DNA from: a bacterium
GTDB lineage: Bacteria; Patescibacteriota; Dojkabacteria; GCA-002793355
Assembly: GCA_020853235.1 (NCBI GenBank)
Contig: JADYZG010000007.1
Location: 1 to 64,000, forward strand
Length of the DNA stretch: 64,000 bases
Reading direction: 5' to 3'
The position numbers were made by a program, and so were the translations under genes. Positions 63,501-64,000 of this stretch are shown here, piece after piece (position 1 is the stretch's first letter; the number at the start of each line of letters is the position of its first letter). The notes under the pieces are model-generated. The model saw nothing but the letters and a program-made list of their open reading frames with translations, made no database searches and was not told the DNA's origin.

Positions 63501-64000
63501 ATGTCAAACGCAATCGAGGTCTCCCATCTAACAAAAAAGTACGCAAAATCGACTGTTAATGCTGTTGATAATATTTCATTTTCAGTTAAAGAAGGTGAAT
63601 TTTTTGCTTTTCTTGGTCCAAATGGAGCAGGTAAAACAACTGCAATTTCAGTTTTGACCACGACACTTTCTAAAAGTTCTGGCGATGTAAGGGTTGCAGG
63701 ATTTGATGTTTCAAAAGAGGCGTCTAGAGTACGACAGAATATTGGGATTATTTTTCAAAATCCAAGCCTTGATCAAAATTTAACAGCGGAAGAAAACATT
63801 CGATTCCATGCAGTCTTATACGGTCTTTATCCATTTCGCCCCTTTTTTTCGTGGATGCCCGAAGATTACAAATCAAAAGTACGAGAATTGACCGAATTGA
63901 TTGGGCTTGGTGACTCACTGAAGAAGCCAGTAAAAACTTTCTCTGGCGGGATGAAAAGAAAATTGGAAATTATCAGAAGCCTTATTCATAATCCACGTGT
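63501..64000 (+). CDS. ABC transporter ATP-binding protein, 5' part (runs off the window)
   Basis: From ATG 63501 to the end of the window, 166 codons are open. Walker A LGPNGAGKTT (about 40-49), Q-loop IIFQNPSLDQNLT, and signature TFSGGMKRKLEIIRSL are seen; Walker B lies beyond the window. The FSGGM signature and a charged insert (PFRPFFSWMPEDYKS) fit DrrA/CcmA-type ATPases that work with a separate ABC-2 permease. Export of a drug, lipid or polysaccharide is possible. TATGAT is 12 bases before the ATG. Confidence 0.9.
   Translation, partial: MSNAIEVSHLTKKYAKSTVNAVDNISFSVKEGEFFAFLGPNGAGKTTAISVLTTTLSKSSGDVRVAGFDVSKEASRVRQNIGIIFQNPSLDQNLTAEENIRFHAVLYGLYPFRPFFSWMPEDYKSKVRELTELIGLGDSLKKPVKTFSGGMKRKLEIIRSLIHNPR

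Overview
The window looks like part of a small, streamlined bacterial genome of the Candidate Phyla Radiation (Patescibacteria). The reasons are: many envelope-glycan enzymes and almost no biosynthesis in 64 kb; an archaeal-type AMP phosphorylase and a ribose-1,5-bisphosphate isomerase in the same stretch; a Gram-positive-type YidC and two FemAB-type enzymes; a tRNA without an encoded CCA next to a separate CCA-adding enzyme; and tight packing with stop/start overlaps. TGA is used as a stop (for example in the rnpA/yidD ATGA overlap), so the code is standard and the TGA-recoding CPR lineages are unlikely. The exact phylum cannot be told from this window.

Layout. 1-6.3 kb: the 3' part of 23S rRNA, a decayed gene, an ABC exporter, a membrane-anchored GH18-like protein, and a 5S rRNA with its own promoter about 4.4 kb from the 23S. 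6.3-9.4 kb: rnpA-yidD-yidC on the minus strand, divergent from ybaB-recR, then tRNA-Lys(CTT). 9.7-16.1 kb: a membrane-anchored methyltransferase, a FemAB protein, a PEGA-domain protein, mreB and two glycosyltransferases. 16.2-17.4 kb: L10 leader, rplJ, rplL and three successive hairpins. 17.5-24.9 kb: a VOC protein, dnaX, dnaE, a possible origin and dnaA. 24.9-33.6 kb: a transglutaminase-like surface protein, cca, a 39-residue membrane protein, rpsT, a large unknown secreted protein, an O-antigen-ligase-like protein, khpB and a stalked surface protein. 33.6-43.2 kb: HD protein, cysS, rpsA, a divergent clpC, four-helix-bundle protein, radA, a candidate small RNA with a perfect consensus promoter, and rho. 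43.2-51 kb: glycosyltransferase, AMP phosphorylase, beta-CASP nuclease, LysM/M23 peptidase, FemAB and R15P isomerase. 51-64 kb: ychF, a tandem YdjC pair, then an envelope-polysaccharide locus (Alg13/Alg14 pair, a Wzy-GT4 fusion, glycosyltransferases, a flippase, a membrane GT, GtrA) and the start of an ABC ATPase.

How the parts fit. The replication/repair, translation and secretion genes are the expected core. The glycosyltransferases, flippase, ligases, FemAB enzymes, MreB and M23 peptidase form an elaborate cell-surface programme. AMP phosphorylase plus R15P isomerase are two of the three steps that turn AMP into 3-phosphoglycerate; RubisCO is not in the window.

The most striking signal is regulatory. 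For about 25 genes a good -10 hexamer lies 5-7 bases before the start codon, often with a -35 hexamer exactly 17 bases further upstream. That puts the predicted transcript start on the start codon itself, implying pervasive leaderless mRNAs. This rule corrects several starts (yidC, dnaX, a GT2 gene, a VOC gene and others). Several divergent pairs have physically overlapping promoters. A clear Shine-Dalgarno site was noticed only before rpsA.
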